Below, piece by piece: positions 37,531 through 48,777 of a DNA stretch of 64,000 nt. Source of the stretch: Aquatica leii (Eukaryota; Arthropoda; Insecta; Coleoptera; Lampyridae); the NCBI GenBank assembly GCA_035610365.1, contig CM069437.1, positions 58,614,093 to 58,678,092 of the forward strand, written 5' to 3'. The position numbers and the translations under genes are program-made. The notes below the pieces were generated by a model that worked only from the letters and a program-made list of their open reading frames with translations, ran no database searches and had not been told where the DNA came from. Each line of letters opens with the position of its first letter. Within the stretch, counting starts at the first letter, position 1.

Positions 37531-37675
37531 AACTTAAAGTTTATACTAACATTAGAATGTCTTCCGGGTTTAGACCGTGTCATACTATGACACGGTCCAA
37601 ACCCGGAAGACATTCTAATGTTAGTATAGATTTCGGCCGTGGAAGCCTTCGCTATTACATTAACTTAAAGTTTAT
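37531..37675. repeat. Near-perfect 87-bp palindrome inside a short insertion with 14-bp direct flanks
   Basis: Arms 37542-37584 and 37586-37628 are reverse complements over 43 bp with a single mismatch (T at 37572, C at 37598) around one central base. They contain CCGGGTTTAGACCGTGTC. A short non-palindromic tail follows (GGCCGTGGAAGCC near 37635). AACTTAAAGTTTAT occurs at 37531-37544 and again at 37662-37675, like a target-site duplication of about 14 bp. Transcripts would form a long hairpin. Confidence 0.7.
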
Positions 37676-38082
37676 TTGAAAAATGTGTACATGTTGTTTA
37701 ATAATAAAATATAATCCACGTGTGCAATATGACAAATCTTTTAAAAAGATAAAGGTAACACTTTAAGCAAAAGAATGATTTAAGCAAAACATCAATTTAT
37801 ACATTATTTAGGAATCTTTGTACTTGATTGTGATTATCTTTGCATTCTACTTATGGCTTCTACAGACTTCTGACTAATTGTACGAGATTGTGCTCTAATT
37901 TTGAAACAATAAGCGAAATCATGCATTAACGCGTTGCGTCTATCCTCTTTTTGGGTGATTTATATTAAATTGATATATTTTTTTAAGTTTTGATTCAGTA
38001 ACTAACTCTACCTGTTAACGCTCACTATATTAATTAATTATTAACAGTAAAACAATTAAGGCAATTACAATAGTTAAGGTGT
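37676..38082. other. 3' flank of transporter B1, nothing else recognised
   Basis: AT-rich sequence downstream of B1. I could not identify a canonical AATAAA close to the stop codon. Confidence 0.4.
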
Positions 38083-39505
38083 TTATATATTAAGTTCTTT
38101 TTGAATTTGCTCCAACGTCTTTCCTCTAGTTTCAATAACACAAAATTTTATAAACACTATACAAATTATCATACAAAAACCATAAAAATAAAAAGGATAA
38201 TGTGCACCACTGCTTTCTATAGCGGTAGGAAAAATTTTTGTGTTCACAAATAGTAACAAATAATGCACCACATTAATTATACCACAAGCTAAGCCTTTTA
38301 CAGTATTTGGAAATAATTCGCCGTTTATTATCACCGGAATAGAACTAAGGCCAAAACCAAATCCAATTAAATGCATAGACAAACATATTACAGGCATATA
38401 GTACATACCAATGAAATGGTAATTATACCGTTTAAAATGAAAATAAAACCCCAAAACAAACGATGAAAATCCACATACTGCGGCTGAAAAATGCATTAGA
38501 TCTCGTCTTGGTGCTTTTTCGGCAAGACAAACACCTATAAAAGTAGAGAAAAATTGGATTACAGATAAAATAATAGCTAGGGCATATGCGTTCATACTAG
38601 TATCAGCTGCTTGCAAAATTTGAACGCTGTAAAATATAATGCAGTCTACTCCGGTGAATTGTTGAAATGCGGTTAAACCACAACAAGCTACAAGACCGCG
38701 AGTAACTGGTTTTGATATCAGCGTTTTTGCAATATTCACCTTGGATTTCGACTGTAAACTGTTTTGCATATAATCTATTGCTTTTTCAACGTTAAACTCT
38801 TTGCTTCTGTAAAATTGTAAGGCGTTTATTGCTTTTTCTCGGTGGTTCGTTCTTAGAAGATATACAGGACTTTCGGGAAAAAATAACAACGTAATACCAA
38901 TAAGCGCAGTAAAAACGGAGAAAAATACACTTAGCACTAAATAATGAAGATACGCACCACACACTGAAACTAACAGAACTCCAGCATACATCTGAAATTC
39001 AAAACTGGATATTAAATTTCCTCTATTTGACACCTCAGCAATTTCTGCTAAATACACTGGCGCTAAAGCAGATATACCTCCAACAGCTAAACCTGCCATA
39101 AATCTTCCCGCGCACAATAAGTAAACATCTCGTGCAAATACCACCATAATTGTAAATATTAAAGTAGGTACCACAAAATAAACCATGCACTTTTTTGGCC
39201 CAAAAAGATCACCTAAATAGCCAGCCGGCACTGATGCCACTACTACTCCAAGAGCTAACATTGATCCTACCCATGAACCTTCTGAAACTGTTAGTGTAAC
39301 AGGTAGCGTAAAGTTGTTATTTTCTAACTGCGGCAGTACTGGTGACGTCCATCCAAGGTTTACACCGCAAGATATTGGTCCAAGACAAACTGTAAAACAG
39401 TATTTAAATAAATTAAATACTAAATATTGTTATAGTACTTGTTGCTAGAAATTGCCAGCATTTTGCAGAGAAGTTTGAATTTTTAATATTTATTTTATAA
39501 ACCAT
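38083..39505 (-). CDS. Sugar-porter family transporter (Tret1-like), gene B1
   Basis: Exon 1 is 39505-39439 (22 codons plus one base, MVYKINIKNSNFSAKCWQFL...), exon 2 is 39389-38083, and the 49-bp intron GTACTA...TTACAG is in phase 1 at the same site as in the A genes; product 457 aa. It is an MFS sugar porter of about 12 TM segments with PESP (194-197) and NGELFP in TM10 intact. Several signatures are altered: GDLFGPKK (82-89) lacks the loop arginine of DR-G-R/K, TM7 reads QQFTGVD, the loop 8-9 motif is KAPRR not GRR, TM10 is SSIPV (371-375) where PxPW is usual, and the C-terminal PETRG is IETRG (441-445). The frame is open and the changes are shared with B2, so it looks like a diverged subfamily rather than a decaying gene. 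Substrate unknown. Confidence 0.87.
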
Positions 39506-39509
39506 TAGC

Positions 39510-40411
39510 AGTTAGATTGTAAAACGTTGTTGCTATATACGTAAGTATGGTATAACTAATTTTTGGCTTTTCGTAATCTTCTTTTCATTAATTTCGATTT
39601 AATCTTTTGATTAGTATAAATTGCTAAGATTATAAAAGAAGTTAAGACGTACAAACATTTTTTACAGTAATATATTTATTTTTACATTCCTAAAAATTAA
39701 CAATAACAAGAATTAGTTACGTGTTCATAGCGTTTAGATCGTTTTAAAAATGATGAAACTAAGTCTTTAATTGTATTCAATGCCGATTAATTAGTGTATA
39801 AACTAAGTAAACTGAAACAAACAATTCACTCCAGGAAGAAACTTACGACCTGGTAAGAAACACAATTAATTGAATTGCAAAATAAAGAAAATAGAAAAAA
39901 TCACCTTAGAGACAGTCAAAATAGTATACTAAGTATTAATAACAATAAGAGGTTTTTACCTATCGAAGACGATTTTTTATTCAAACTATTGGCTTTCCAA
40001 GCGTTGCCACGGCGTACTTATCGTTCTAGAACGGCAAATAAATCACTTACCGACGAGTTACGCCTAACTACTAGTAAATCAAACGTACCATGTTAAAAAC
40101 AAGTCTAGTAATTAGGAGAAAATGATCTAGTAGTGCAAAATAGTATATTGTTTTGTAAACAAATAAGATTACTGTGAATGGATTCAAAATGCTTTTAACA
40201 TGAAAACGTTGACTAAACCAGCAACCAAAGCCACAGCGGTTTTTACAATTTTTTTTGCAAATCGTTTAAAAAACACACTCTTCAAAATGTTCTCTTTGGT
40301 TACTGTTTTAGTCATTGTTTCTATATTAAAAGCATTTTGAAACCGCACACAGTAATTTTATTTGTATACAAAACAATATAGTACTACAAGGTTAACAATT
40401 GTTAATAATAA
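39510..40411. other. Upstream region of B1, no gene recognised
   Basis: About 100 bp next to the B1 start resembles the region upstream of B2 (GTTGTTGCTATATACGTA versus GTTATTGCTGTATACATA). A 73-codon basic ORF at 39875-40096 has no recognisable motif and I regard it as chance. Confidence 0.4.
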
Positions 40412-41265
40412 CACTGGTCTGCATGAAAATCGGCCCTAATACCATTCTTGACGATTCTTATGTAAAATGACCTCCTGAATCCAAAAATGAGCTCCATTTT
40501 TACCCATCACCCACCTATTTTGGGGGGACCCCATTTTTATTTTATTTATTGCATTTTTTTTTAGAATTTTAATTTATAGCCGTTAAACATCCCGAAGCAG
40601 GTAATAAAATTTATACCAAAGAATATGGCAAAAGTTTTGCTATAAAATGTATATAGAAACTACAATAAAATACAAATATATAAGAACAGTAAAAAAATAT
40701 CAATAAACAGTCAGGAAGATTTACTGCACGACGCTGGCGATCTCAATACCACATGCAGGCTTGAACAGGAATTTTCGACAGGCTTGAACTTGCATTACTC
40801 TTCTCATTATAGTATATTACATTGTTTGCGTAACTGCTTTGATCAGTACATCTATAGCTGTTGCAGAGTTAACTTGTCGACGTTCTAACCGTGCTGGATT
40901 TTGTGTTTATTTTTGTTCATTTGTGTCACAGTCAAACTACTTTTACTCCGGATTTTTTCAAGTGACTAAGTGTGATTTGTGGTTAATGTCGGGCGTTGAA
41001 TTAGTGTTTAATTATGCCACGCGAGTGTAAAAATCATCCCGATAGCTTCTGCTATGTCTGCGGGGAATTAACTTTAAAAGCGCAACGAAAACCCCTTTCT
41101 CTGCTTGTTAAAACAGCTTACAAATTGTACTTTGATTGTCAAGTTGGCGACCAGGACAAGACTTGAGCTCCATCAGTTTGCTGTACGACTTGTTACAGTA
41201 GTTTGACCAAATGTCTCGAAGGTACCCGTAATTCAATGCCATTTGCTGTGCCCATGGTTCACATC

Positions 41266-43011
41266 TGGACTTGAACGTTCAACTTATGCTTAATAAAGGG
41301 CATCTTCCCGACCTGTTGGAAGATCCAAACGATCAGGTTCATCCCGAAACCGGGAAAAGAAGACATGACGGAACCTAAAAGCTTCCGTCCTATCAGTCTA
41401 CTTCCGGTGAGCGGAAAGGTCCTCGATAGAATTGTTGCTACGCGGATAGAGCACTACGTAAGAGCAGACGGAGGATTCCATCCCGATCAATACGGGTTTG
41501 CGGCGGAAAAAACAACCACGGACGCCATAAGAAGAGTGGTTGAGTTCGTTAAGGAAAGTAAAGCCAGAAATCATTACTGCACCGCGATCTCTCTGGATAT
41601 CGAAGGGACATTCGATAACGCGTGGTTCCCAACGATAATTGCGGAAATAAAGCGAAGAAACATTCCGATCGAAATAACCGATATAACAAAAGATTACTTC
41701 CGAAACAGGAGAGTCCAAGTAATACTGGCAAACGAGACGAGAAGCAGAAGAGTGGAAAGAGGATGCCCCCAAGGCAGCTGCACCGGACCAGTCTACTGGA
41801 AACTGGTGTACGACACAATTTTCAGCATTAGACTTCCGGAAAACTGTACCCTCGTGGGGTATGCCGACGACACCATGCTACTCGTAAACGCGCACAGTTT
41901 TAAAGCATTAAAAGCAACTGCGAACGAAGCACTAGCAGAAATAAACGAATGGGCAGGAAAACAAAAGTTAATTTTTAATGTTGCGAAAAGCGAAGCGGTT
42001 TTTTACGGCAAACGACCACAGCAAGAGAGGCCAACTTTCGTACTGGGACACGGCAGGATATATTGCAAAAAAAATATAAGGTATTTAGGAGTTTTAATTG
42101 ACAATAGATTAAACTAGAACCCGCACATTGACTACGTGGCCAACAAAAGCCGAAAACTTGCAGGCAAGATCGGCTCGGCGGCCTCGTTAACGTGGGGTTT
42201 TAAAGGTAGGTCCGCAGGAAAGATATACAAAGGAGCAATTCAACCTGCCATAACGTACGTGTGCGAAATATGGCAGGAAGGTTGCAAGGTAAAAAGCGTC
42301 AATAAACTTCTAAGCGCTCAGAGAATATTAGCAATAAGAGCCGCATAGGCTTACAGCACGGTTTCTACTGAAGCCGCACTAGTTTTGAGCGATTTACTGC
42401 CGATAGATTTACTGTTACAGGAAACCGCAACGCTAAAACGCATCGAGAGATCGAACCGGGATATCAGAGGACGAACCAAACTCGACGACATCGGGTACGT
42501 AGGACGCGAGATAGAGGGGAAAATAGCAACCGTCGAGATGGGCCACCCGGCAGACCTGGGATCTTTCCAATTCCAACTTGGAGCGGAAAACATCCCGGCC
42601 TGGCGGTACTACACAGACGGATCAGTATTCGAGCAAGGAGACGCGGGAGCAGCTTTCGCGCTGTTCCAAAACGACACCGAACTAACCGCGAAAAAGATGA
42701 AGTTGGCGAACGGCTGCACGATCTTCCAATGCGAATTAATCGGCATACTAGGGGCACTTCAGCATTTACTGAGCCAGACGCAGGTCGTACCGGAGAGAGC
42801 AGCAATCGTATCCGACTCGAGAGCTACGCTTGAGGCTCTGACGAGCGTCTTCAGGCAAACGGAGCTGGTCTTCGAAGTCTGGAAACTCATAAGACAAGCG
42901 AACGATATAACGCGATTGGAGTTCCTCTGGACCAAAGCTCACGCGGGAACAGCAGGGCGGACTAGACGGGACAGTAACATGGGAGGGAACGGGCGCGTCG
43001 AATATAGATAA
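41266..43011 (+). pseudogene. R1-type LINE ORF2 C-terminal part: reverse transcriptase and RNase H
   Basis: The frame runs from FIPKPGKEDMTEPKSFRPIS through motif A (AISLDIEGTFDNAWF), motif B (RGCPQGSCTGPVYWKLVYD) and the catalytic GYADDTMLLV near 41858. RLN is followed by a TAG at 42115-42117, and another TAG follows RILAIRAA at 42346-42348. RNase H begins near 42600 with YYTDGSVFEQGDAGAAFALF and continues with ECELIG-like CELIGILGALQHLL, VSDSRATLEAL and LWTKAHAGTAG. The last acidic residue region is scrambled after TAGRTRRDS. Only two internal stops in about 1.7 kb indicate a fairly young insertion. In life it copies its RNA at the target site. Confidence 0.87.
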
Positions 43012-44269
43012 GATTGAGTTAGTAAATAGCAGGTAGGAATAATTTTAATAACTTAACAAAGGGATGGGTCGGTGCGCACGGGGCAACACGGGAGGGAGGT
43101 TCATTAGAATAGGTTAAGTTTAGGCTTTCTTACGGGCCCGGCTCAGCATCGTGTCGCTCGTCACCCACAAAATGGGAGAGGAGTGCGGCCGACGCCGTGA
43201 CTCGCGACCGCAAGCGAATGGAACGGGGCACGAGCACTGCCCGGACGGGACGCATGAGGCGAGGCTGGTCTCTTTAAGAAAGCAAGTAGGTTAACGGGGC
43301 CGAACCGCAACGCTTCCGACGCGATCGGGATAGACACTAGATCTTTTCTCACCCGAAAAAAGATCGAACCGAAACGCCGCGGACGCGACCGGTGTAGAGA
43401 CGGGGGGCTAGATTTAGGACTCGACGGAGAACGAGCTACGAAAATCGTACATCGTCGCCCTCTCGAGGGTGAGGGGCTGCCCTATCTGCGCCTGAGGGAT
43501 GCAGCTCGGAGGGGGAGGGGCACGCCGCCTAGACGGGACGCGGTTGTAGCTGCTTGTGTCGATGGAGAGTCAACTAAAATTAAGTTAGGTTAGGCAGATC
43601 GTAGAGCGTTGATAGGGTCCAACGGCACCAAAGGACAAGAGTGACGCGAACGGACGCTAAGTGCGGGTAGCGTCACGCGGACGCCAAAGTGCGGAAGTGA
43701 GGCCACGGGGCCTACGCAGTGATGAGTGCGTTGGGACAACTTTTTTACGATCTTAGGTTAAGCAAAATGGACTTGTATTTTATTTTATTTTACTTTAAGT
43801 TTCTACTTTGTTTATTTATTTAATTATCAACTTTATTTGTTTAATTATGTTTCACTTGTATTTTAATTTCTTTATTTATTAAATTAATTTTACTTTATTT
43901 TGCTTTTCTTTTACATTGTTTTATATTGATTTTAATTTAATTTCGTTTTCTTTTGTTTTGACTTAGCCGATAAGTTAGCATAAGTTAGTTAGGTTAACAT
44001 GTAAGTGGACGAGCTGGAAGGAAATGCAGCAAAGCTAGATACACCGAAAGGAGCATCTAACTTCGATCTGCAAATCCGGAAAGTTACAATCAGGTTAGTA
44101 TTAGTTATCAATAATATGTAATTTAAGAAGAACTAGGATAAAATAGCATTGTAATGTAGGATCATTTGTTGTTGAAATACCGATTCAGGAGGAGATCTAA
44201 TGCCGAAAGGCAGTGCATCTGCCTGCTGCAATCAAGGTGATTGTAAGCTATTAGATAAATAAATTGTAT
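43012..44269 (+). other. 3' untranslated region of the R1-type LINE
   Basis: No coding sequence. G+C-rich up to about 43750, then T-rich. It ends at the LINE/CACTA-like junction at 44269. Confidence 0.6.
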
Positions 44270-46430
44270 TGTGCCCATAGTTTGGCGTGAACCTCGCTGT
44301 CATCTTCCAGATTGTTACTTTTGTATGACTTCCACCGTCGGGTTTTCGAGCAAAAGTAAGCATACAATTCAGTATCTCAATATTCCGTCAGCTCTAAGAC
44401 CTGTTCCTTATAACGATACTTTGTCAATCCCAGAGCCCCCAAACACTTATACTCTAGAGCCGAAAATTGATTTAAAAGACTCTGAGCCACAACATGGGGC
44501 TTCGAATGATACGTTCAATGATGATGAAAAGTATTCCGCAGATTTAGTTTCTCGGCAACTTCACCTCCTCACTCAATCGGAATTAAATGATCTTGTCAGG
44601 GATTTTCAGTTACCCAAGACTAAATCTCAGCTCCTAAAATCGCGACTTCAACAGTGGAATCTCTTAGAAAAGGGAGTAAAAATACCTTCTTACAGGACCA
44701 GACAAGCAACCCTGAAATGTCTTTTCTCAGAAGATAAAGGTTTAGTGTTCTGCCCTAATGCAAATTTATTGATGACAGAGCTACAGATGCCATGTGACCC
44801 AGACAAATGGAGACTGTTTATAGACTCATCAAAAACAAGCTTAAAAGTTGTCTTGTTGGCAAATGGGAATGCCTTCCCATCAGTTCCAGTTGCATACTCT
44901 GTTGATATGAAGGAAACGTACGAAAACATCTTCAGAATCCTTGATAAAATTAGTTATCATGATTATAAGTGGAAACTTTGCGCTGACTTAAAAGTTGTTG
45001 CTCTACTCACGGACCTGTAATCAGGATTCACAAAATATTGCTGCTTCCTTTGTGAATGGGATAGCCGAGCCCGAGATAAACATTACATCGTACGGGACTG
45101 GCCTGTGCGAGAAAATCTTATTCCTAGTCAGAAAAATGTCGCCCACAATCCTTTGGTTCCGAAGGAAAATATTTACTTACCACCTTTACACATCAAACTT
45201 GGATTGATCAAGCAGTTTGTGAAAGCAGTGGACAAGACAGGTGGCGCATTTCAATTTTTGAAAACTAAATTTCCTCGTCTTAGCGAAGCTAGAATCAAAG
45301 AAGGCGTTTTTGTTGGTCCCCAGATTAGACAACTCTTCCAAGATTCCCCGTTTATTGAACACCTAAATGGAAAAGAAAAACGAGCTTGGCTTGCATTTCA
45401 AAACGTTTGTAAGAACTTCCTGGGTAACCACAAAAGTGAAGATTATGTCGCTCACGTCGACGAACTGCTTTTAGCGTACAAGGACATAGGATGTAACATG
45501 TCTCTTAAAGTTCACTTCCTTCACTCGCATCTGGACGTTTTCCCTGAAAATTTAGGAGCAGTCTCGGATGAACACGGAGAACGGTTCCATCAAGACATCG
45601 CTAAGCTGGAGAAGAGATGTTCAGAGAAGTGGAATGCAACCATGTTGGCGGAGTACTGCTAGTTTTTGAAACCTCAGGGTATAAAAGGAAAGCAAGCACC
45701 AAGTAACGATGAATATCTTTTTATTTATTACTGTTTATAGCTAAAAATATTTTTTTTCCATTTAAATTAAATTCATGTTCATATATTTATTATTATTATA
45801 ATTATTATTATAATTATTATTATCGTTCGATAAATAAATTATAATTAATTTATCGAAAAGTGGTAAAATTAGAGATTTGGGGCTCCCTCGAAAATGGTGG
45901 GTGATTGAAGAAAACGGAAGACATATTTGGATTCAGAACGTGATTTTACATAAGAATCACCCGGAATAGTGTCAGGGCTCGATAAAAATATTTTTTTGCA
46001 GACCAGTGAATTAGCCGTCTTGTTAATTCGATTCGAAGAAAAGTGCCATAATTAAAAATAATTCCAAAGTTACGTGAGTGAAAATGGAAGCGTTGAAACC
46101 ACGAAAAACGACGCATCGGACGGCGAACGAAGTTTGAGAACTTTTGAATGCTGCGGTCGTTGACATTGTTGAAATGGAAGCACATTGGGTGTTGCTTGTC
46201 GATAAAAAGTTTAATGTAAAAAGACGTAGACGGTGAAGTTTATGAACAATTGTTGAGTGACGACGCGGATGAAGATGATCTGGCCGACGAAACTAAAGCA
46301 TGTGATAATTACTACATTTAACAGATTGAGGGTAGAATGTAACCGGTTAAAGCGTACACAGGATGATGAAGATGTATTACCGCAACGGAGTCAAACGTCA
46401 GTAAGTCCCTTATCATATGCAGAAACCGTA

Positions 46431-48777
46431 GGTGAAGGGAGGGTAATGGTGGCCCCCTAAGTATTTTCTCCCATAACAAACGACGTTCACCAGATATTGG
46501 CAAAATAATGTAACTACACGTAGAACAACTTAACTATTTATTGAAGGAAAATGTTTAAACAAAATAAAAAACATTTTTAGAGAAAAAAAATAGTAAAACC
46601 AGTATGTCATAGCCATCATTAACCCAAGTAAGTGGGGTAATCCGGATCATGGTCATCATTGCCCGGATTGTCCTTTTCATTATTCACAGTGATCACAAAC
46701 ATAAGCATCTCTTTTATTTGTTACGTTAGTGAACTGTTTGTGAGCCCAATCATCACATAACGTACACTTTAGCCAAAGTTCTCCGTTTTTGCCGAATTCC
46801 CCGCATACGAGACACACTTCTTCTAGGGCTCGATCGATGTCATCGTCAGTTCCACTTTCCTCTGAATCACTAAACTTGTGATGATTTAAATTGCTTTTAA
46901 ATCTATGCCCTCTTTTTCTTTCATCATTCTTTTCTTCAGTATCTTCATCATTATTACAGAATATTTTTCCCTTGGTTTGTAATGCAGTGTCCTTTTTCGA
47001 TACCTCTTTCGCTTCTTTCTGTTTTTTTTTTGTTTCCAATATTTGTTTATATGGTGTAGATGTTACAATAACGGAATGCTGTTTACTTCTCGATTTTTTG
47101 GTTTATTCACTCCCGACGTTCCAGGCAGAGCTGGGAAATTTTGAAAAGAAGGTGTTGGTATTGGTGAAACATGGTGGAAGGTTGGTGTTGGTGTTGATGA
47201 TCTGGGATCAAGAGCATGAGGCTGTGCTCTTTCTGGTGTCGCTTCTCTAACTGTTTCTACCATGTCAGTCCGGTTTAATAATTCTGCAGGAGCAAAGTCT
47301 TCATCTATGAATATGACTGGATTATATAGATACATTCCTGTACAACGAAACCCATTTGCAGCTTTTTCGATTGTGCATATGTTGAAAATGTCCACAACTT
47401 TGAATGGTGTTATTTTCTCATATGGATGATTTTTAAGATACTTGCTGCATTCTACGTTATATGCAGTTTTCAATGGACCATAGAAAGTGCGGTCTAAGAG
47501 CTGCAATTTATGCAAAGAGTGTGGCGAAATTGTAAGAATTGCAATACCATTATCCTTACAAAATCTATAAACTTGAAGAGTTGAATGTGTTGAATGGTTA
47601 TCCATAATTAAGAGTACAGGATCATCTAGTGTAGATTTTACAAAATTTTGAAAATGTTTTAAATAGTCTACAAAAAGTTGTTTTCTAATCGATCCTTTTT
47701 CTGAGCAAATATATAATGCTCCAGTGGGGCCCCGCTTTTGCAATTACACATTCATCCGTTTTCTGCAGTAAATAAACATTGGTGAGACATATATTCCTGA
47801 AGCAGAAATGGCACATACTACAGTTATCGTTCTTCCCTTTCCCAACTTGTGATATATCCTATCTGTTAAAATCTCTTGGAAGCTAATATTTTTGGAGGAT
47901 TCTAGACAGTCGATATTCTAGTGTCATCTGTATTAAAAATTCGATGAGGGGGAAAATTATATTTGTTTATTAAGGCTTCTAAATTATTTAAAAAAAAAGA
48001 GAAACTAATGCTCGTTGCTTCTGGTTTTCGCAATGAAATTGTGAGATTGCGCTTTAAAAAACCTCGCAGCCAATCATTTCCTGCACATTTCTTGTCGTTG
48101 CTAAATGGACAGGGCAGGTTATTTCTTGCAGTAAATTTGTAGGCAACTTTTTTTACTTCGTTTCTTGTTATTCCATACAACATTTTTCATAAGTAAATTA
48201 TCTGCTTTGTCAATTCCTTTTCTAATTCACTAGTAAGAACTGTGTGGCGACCCATAGATGGGCTATTATAATTATTTATTTTTATTCTTTTTTGTAACGT
48301 TGATCGTGGAATATTAAAAGCCCTTGACACTTCTTTTACTTTTCTCCCTCCATGAATAGCCTCAACAGCAGCCCTCAGGTTGTCACTAGTCCATTGTGCC
48401 TTTTCTGTTCTTCTTGGCATCTATAGAAAAAAGAAACAAGATTTTTTCAAAGAAAACAAAGAAACTGACATTGGGAGTAATGGTGGCTTGCTACCAATAC
48501 CCCAACCTGCGTGGCCACTATTTCCCCAAAACGACTTGATCTATAAAAATAATGCTAAAAAAGTAAAAACACGTTTTTACTTACTTTTGAACACAAGAAC
48601 TTGAAATGTAAATACAATGAAAACACCCTTACTTTGCGAAATTTTTCAAAACAACAAGGACTTTACTCTGCTCTTGAATGAGTGTAATGCTTACATTACT
48701 GACAGTTAAAATCTGAAATCGCTGGTAATACAGAGTTCGCAAATTACCCCTGTGGCCACCATTACTCTCCCTTTCCC
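46431..48777 (-). mobile_element. Pogo/Tigger-type transposon inserted in BEL/Pao gag
   Basis: Ends GGTGAAGGGAGGGTAATGG (46431) and, read inward from 48777, GGGAAAGGGAGAGTAATGG are inverted repeats. They are flanked by TA on both sides (46429-46430 and 48778-48779), the target duplication of pogo and other Tc1/mariner elements. The single transposase gene is on the minus strand. BEL/Pao gag sequence continues on both sides, which proves the insertion order. Confidence 0.88.
46680..48420 (-). pseudogene. Pogo-type transposase with C-terminal PHD-like finger, broken
   Basis: From 48420: a psq-type helix-turn-helix (AVEAIHGGRKVKEVSRAFNI, then PRSTLQKRI); a frame change near 48185; a CENP-B-type HTH at 48183-47990 (NDWLRGFLKRNLTISLRKPE); the DDE nuclease with FNTDDTRISTV (47930), a decayed stretch 47900-47745, LLIMDNHSTHSTL (47600) and LDRTFYGPLK (47490), so the three acidic positions remain; a proline-rich linker; and finally a cysteine/histidine module at 46810-46685 (CLVCGEFG..., CTLCDDWAH, YVCDHC) like a PHD finger. 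The element gene is disabled by several stops and frameshifts. Pogo transposases with this finger are widespread in insects. Confidence 0.87.

Larger units (their letters stand above)
41260..44269 (+). mobile_element. 5'-truncated R1-type LINE inserted in CACTA-like copy 2
   Basis: The insert lies between TGTGCCCATGGTT (41247-41259) and TGTGCCCATAGTT (44270-44282), a 13-bp target-site duplication with one later mismatch. It starts inside the reverse transcriptase and ends with a TAAATAAATTGTAT tail without poly(A). Base composition is much richer in G+C than its surroundings up to about 43750. The long 3' non-coding part is 43012-44269. Confidence 0.85.
41014..45706 (+). pseudogene. Transposase-like protein of CACTA-like copy 2, split by a LINE
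   Basis: The N-terminal part (MPRECKNHP at 41014) with the cysteine module runs to 41259, where the LINE begins. The protein resumes at 44283 (WREPRCHLPDCYFC) and continues through the acidic linker to DSSKTSLKVVLLANGN, a break near 45010, KYCCFLCEWDS, PPLHIKLGLIKQFVK and FPENLGAVSDEHGERF, ending at 45706. A tryptophan codon is a stop near 41164 (ACTTGAGCT) and another at 45660. Copy 2 keeps a segment of about 20 residues (AYKDIGCNMSLKVHF) that copy 1 has lost, so comparing the two recovers which regions are conserved. Confidence 0.75.
40412..46008 (+). mobile_element. CACTA-like (CMC-type) DNA transposon, copy 2, interrupted by a LINE
   Basis: Ends are CACTGGTCTGC (40412) and GCAGACCAGTG (to 46008), with the same subterminal sequence as copy 1 in opposite orientation. 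Removing the LINE at 41260-44269 leaves about 2.6 kb. The left flank ends TAA while the right flank starts AAT, so the 3-bp duplication is not exact. Both copies share an AT-rich palindromic ATAATTATTATAAT stretch near the transposase 3' end (45785-45825 here). Confidence 0.75.

Noticed and set aside
39875-40096. 73-codon basic ORF upstream of the second CACTA-like element
   Set aside because: No recognisable motif, no splice context and ordinary AT-rich composition.
41398-42805. Minus-strand ORFs of 80-124 codons in the R1-type LINE
   Set aside because: Antisense shadows of a G+C-rich coding region; no family motifs.
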